Assembly (NCBI RefSeq): GCF_001888165.1
Contig: NZ_CP015455.1
Location: forward strand, 2,722,001-2,786,000
Length of the DNA stretch: 64,000 nucleotides
Direction: 5' to 3'
DNA from: Syntrophotalea acetylenica
GTDB taxonomy: Bacteria; Desulfobacterota; Desulfuromonadia; Desulfuromonadales; Syntrophotaleaceae
Below, piece after piece: positions 63,748 through 64,000 of the stretch; positions within the stretch are counted from its first letter, which is position 1; every line of letters starts with the position of its first letter. A program made the position numbers and the translations under genes. Under the pieces are notes generated by a model, which searched no databases, had not been told where the DNA came from, and saw only the letters and a list, made by a program, of their open reading frames with translations.

Positions 63748-64000
63748 TCAGGAAAGCAGCATCTCGACAACCCACTTTGCCACCAGGCCGCTGACCCGGG
63801 CGCACCGGTTCCCGCGCTCATTGGCGAACATCAGGTACTCGCTGGCGTTCCAGAAGTTCCAGGTGCGTCCGCTGAATCGCTGTTGCAGATACTCGCACGA
63901 GATGCCGCCAAACTCGGACTCGAAGCGATAGACAAGTTCACGTCCCGCATGGAAATTTTCCAGACCCGGGCCGGAGCTGAATGCATCGGGATCCCGTCCA
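63748..64000 (-). CDS. 3' part of an unknown gene, cut by the window edge
   Basis: The minus strand is open from the window edge to a TGA at 63750-63748, giving about 83 residues that end LVAKWVVEMLLS. The stretch includes ENFHAGRELVYRFESEFGG, CEYLQQRFSGRTWNFWNASE and ERGNRCARVSG, with normal codon use, so it is a real coding end. I do not recognise the family. The start lies outside the window. Confidence 0.6.
   Translation of the reverse strand, partial: GRDPDAFSSGPGLENFHAGRELVYRFESEFGGISCEYLQQRFSGRTWNFWNASEYLMFANERGNRCARVSGLVAKWVVEMLLS

Overview
The window reads as a chromosomal segment of an anaerobic deltaproteobacterium of the Desulfuromonadales type (Pelobacter/Syntrophotalea or a Geobacter relative). 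This is inferred from the mix of protein families, from the recO-glyQ-glyS-ppdK and DUF167-divIVA-yggT orders, from a desulfoferrodoxin and from candidate FNR-like sites. Coding density is high and most of the window is GC-rich core genome. No rRNA, tRNA, IS element, prophage or CRISPR array was recognised.

Layout. 1-2930: DUF167-like start, divIVA, yggT, a DAHP synthase with its own promoter and terminator, and two small minus-strand genes. 3171-6928: a TPP riboswitch with terminator controls thiF-thiS-thiG-thiH-thiE. 7093-12354: SLC13-type transporter, rhomboid protease, UPF0126 membrane protein, FAH-family hydrolase, endonuclease V and a zinc-ribbon/tudor-like protein behind a leader terminator. 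12562-27965 (all minus): polA, a YdbH-like AsmA-type protein, a DUF1318 lipoprotein, a lone pseudopilin, mgtE, recO, glyQ, glyS and ppdK. 28164-34090: lon, a small protein, trpS behind a tandem-Trp leader peptide and attenuator, and asnS. 34432-39206: PadR regulator, a MoxR ATPase plus DUF2201/VWA pair downstream of a perfect FNR-type palindrome, and a Mur-ligase-like protein. 39449-49171: class A PBP, Zn/Cd-type P-ATPase, SLC12-like transporter, a decayed sulfotransferase, UPF0178 and an ABC-F protein. 49239-62215 is more accessory: methyltransferase, Fe-S protein, orphan hisF-like gene, a one-direction cluster around a Pst-like ABC transporter, and an ATP-grasp/methyltransferase pair. 62216-64000: DUF937 protein, desulfoferrodoxin and a truncated gene.

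How genes work together. The thi genes build the thiazole and couple it to the pyrimidine under TPP control. recO-glyQ-glyS-ppdK and trpS/asnS are housekeeping. The most unusual unit is 52081-58946 (perhaps to 60107): xylose-isomerase-like TIM barrel, archaeal-type phosphoglycerate mutase, NMN-adenylyltransferase-like protein, PstS/C/A/B-like transporter, a HAD phosphatase and a NAD-synthase-like enzyme, flanked by palindromic candidate operators. Together they suggest uptake and processing of a phosphorylated or oxyanion substrate that I cannot name. Several cis-regulatory RNAs (TPP switch, trp leader, leader terminators) are visible directly in the sequence.
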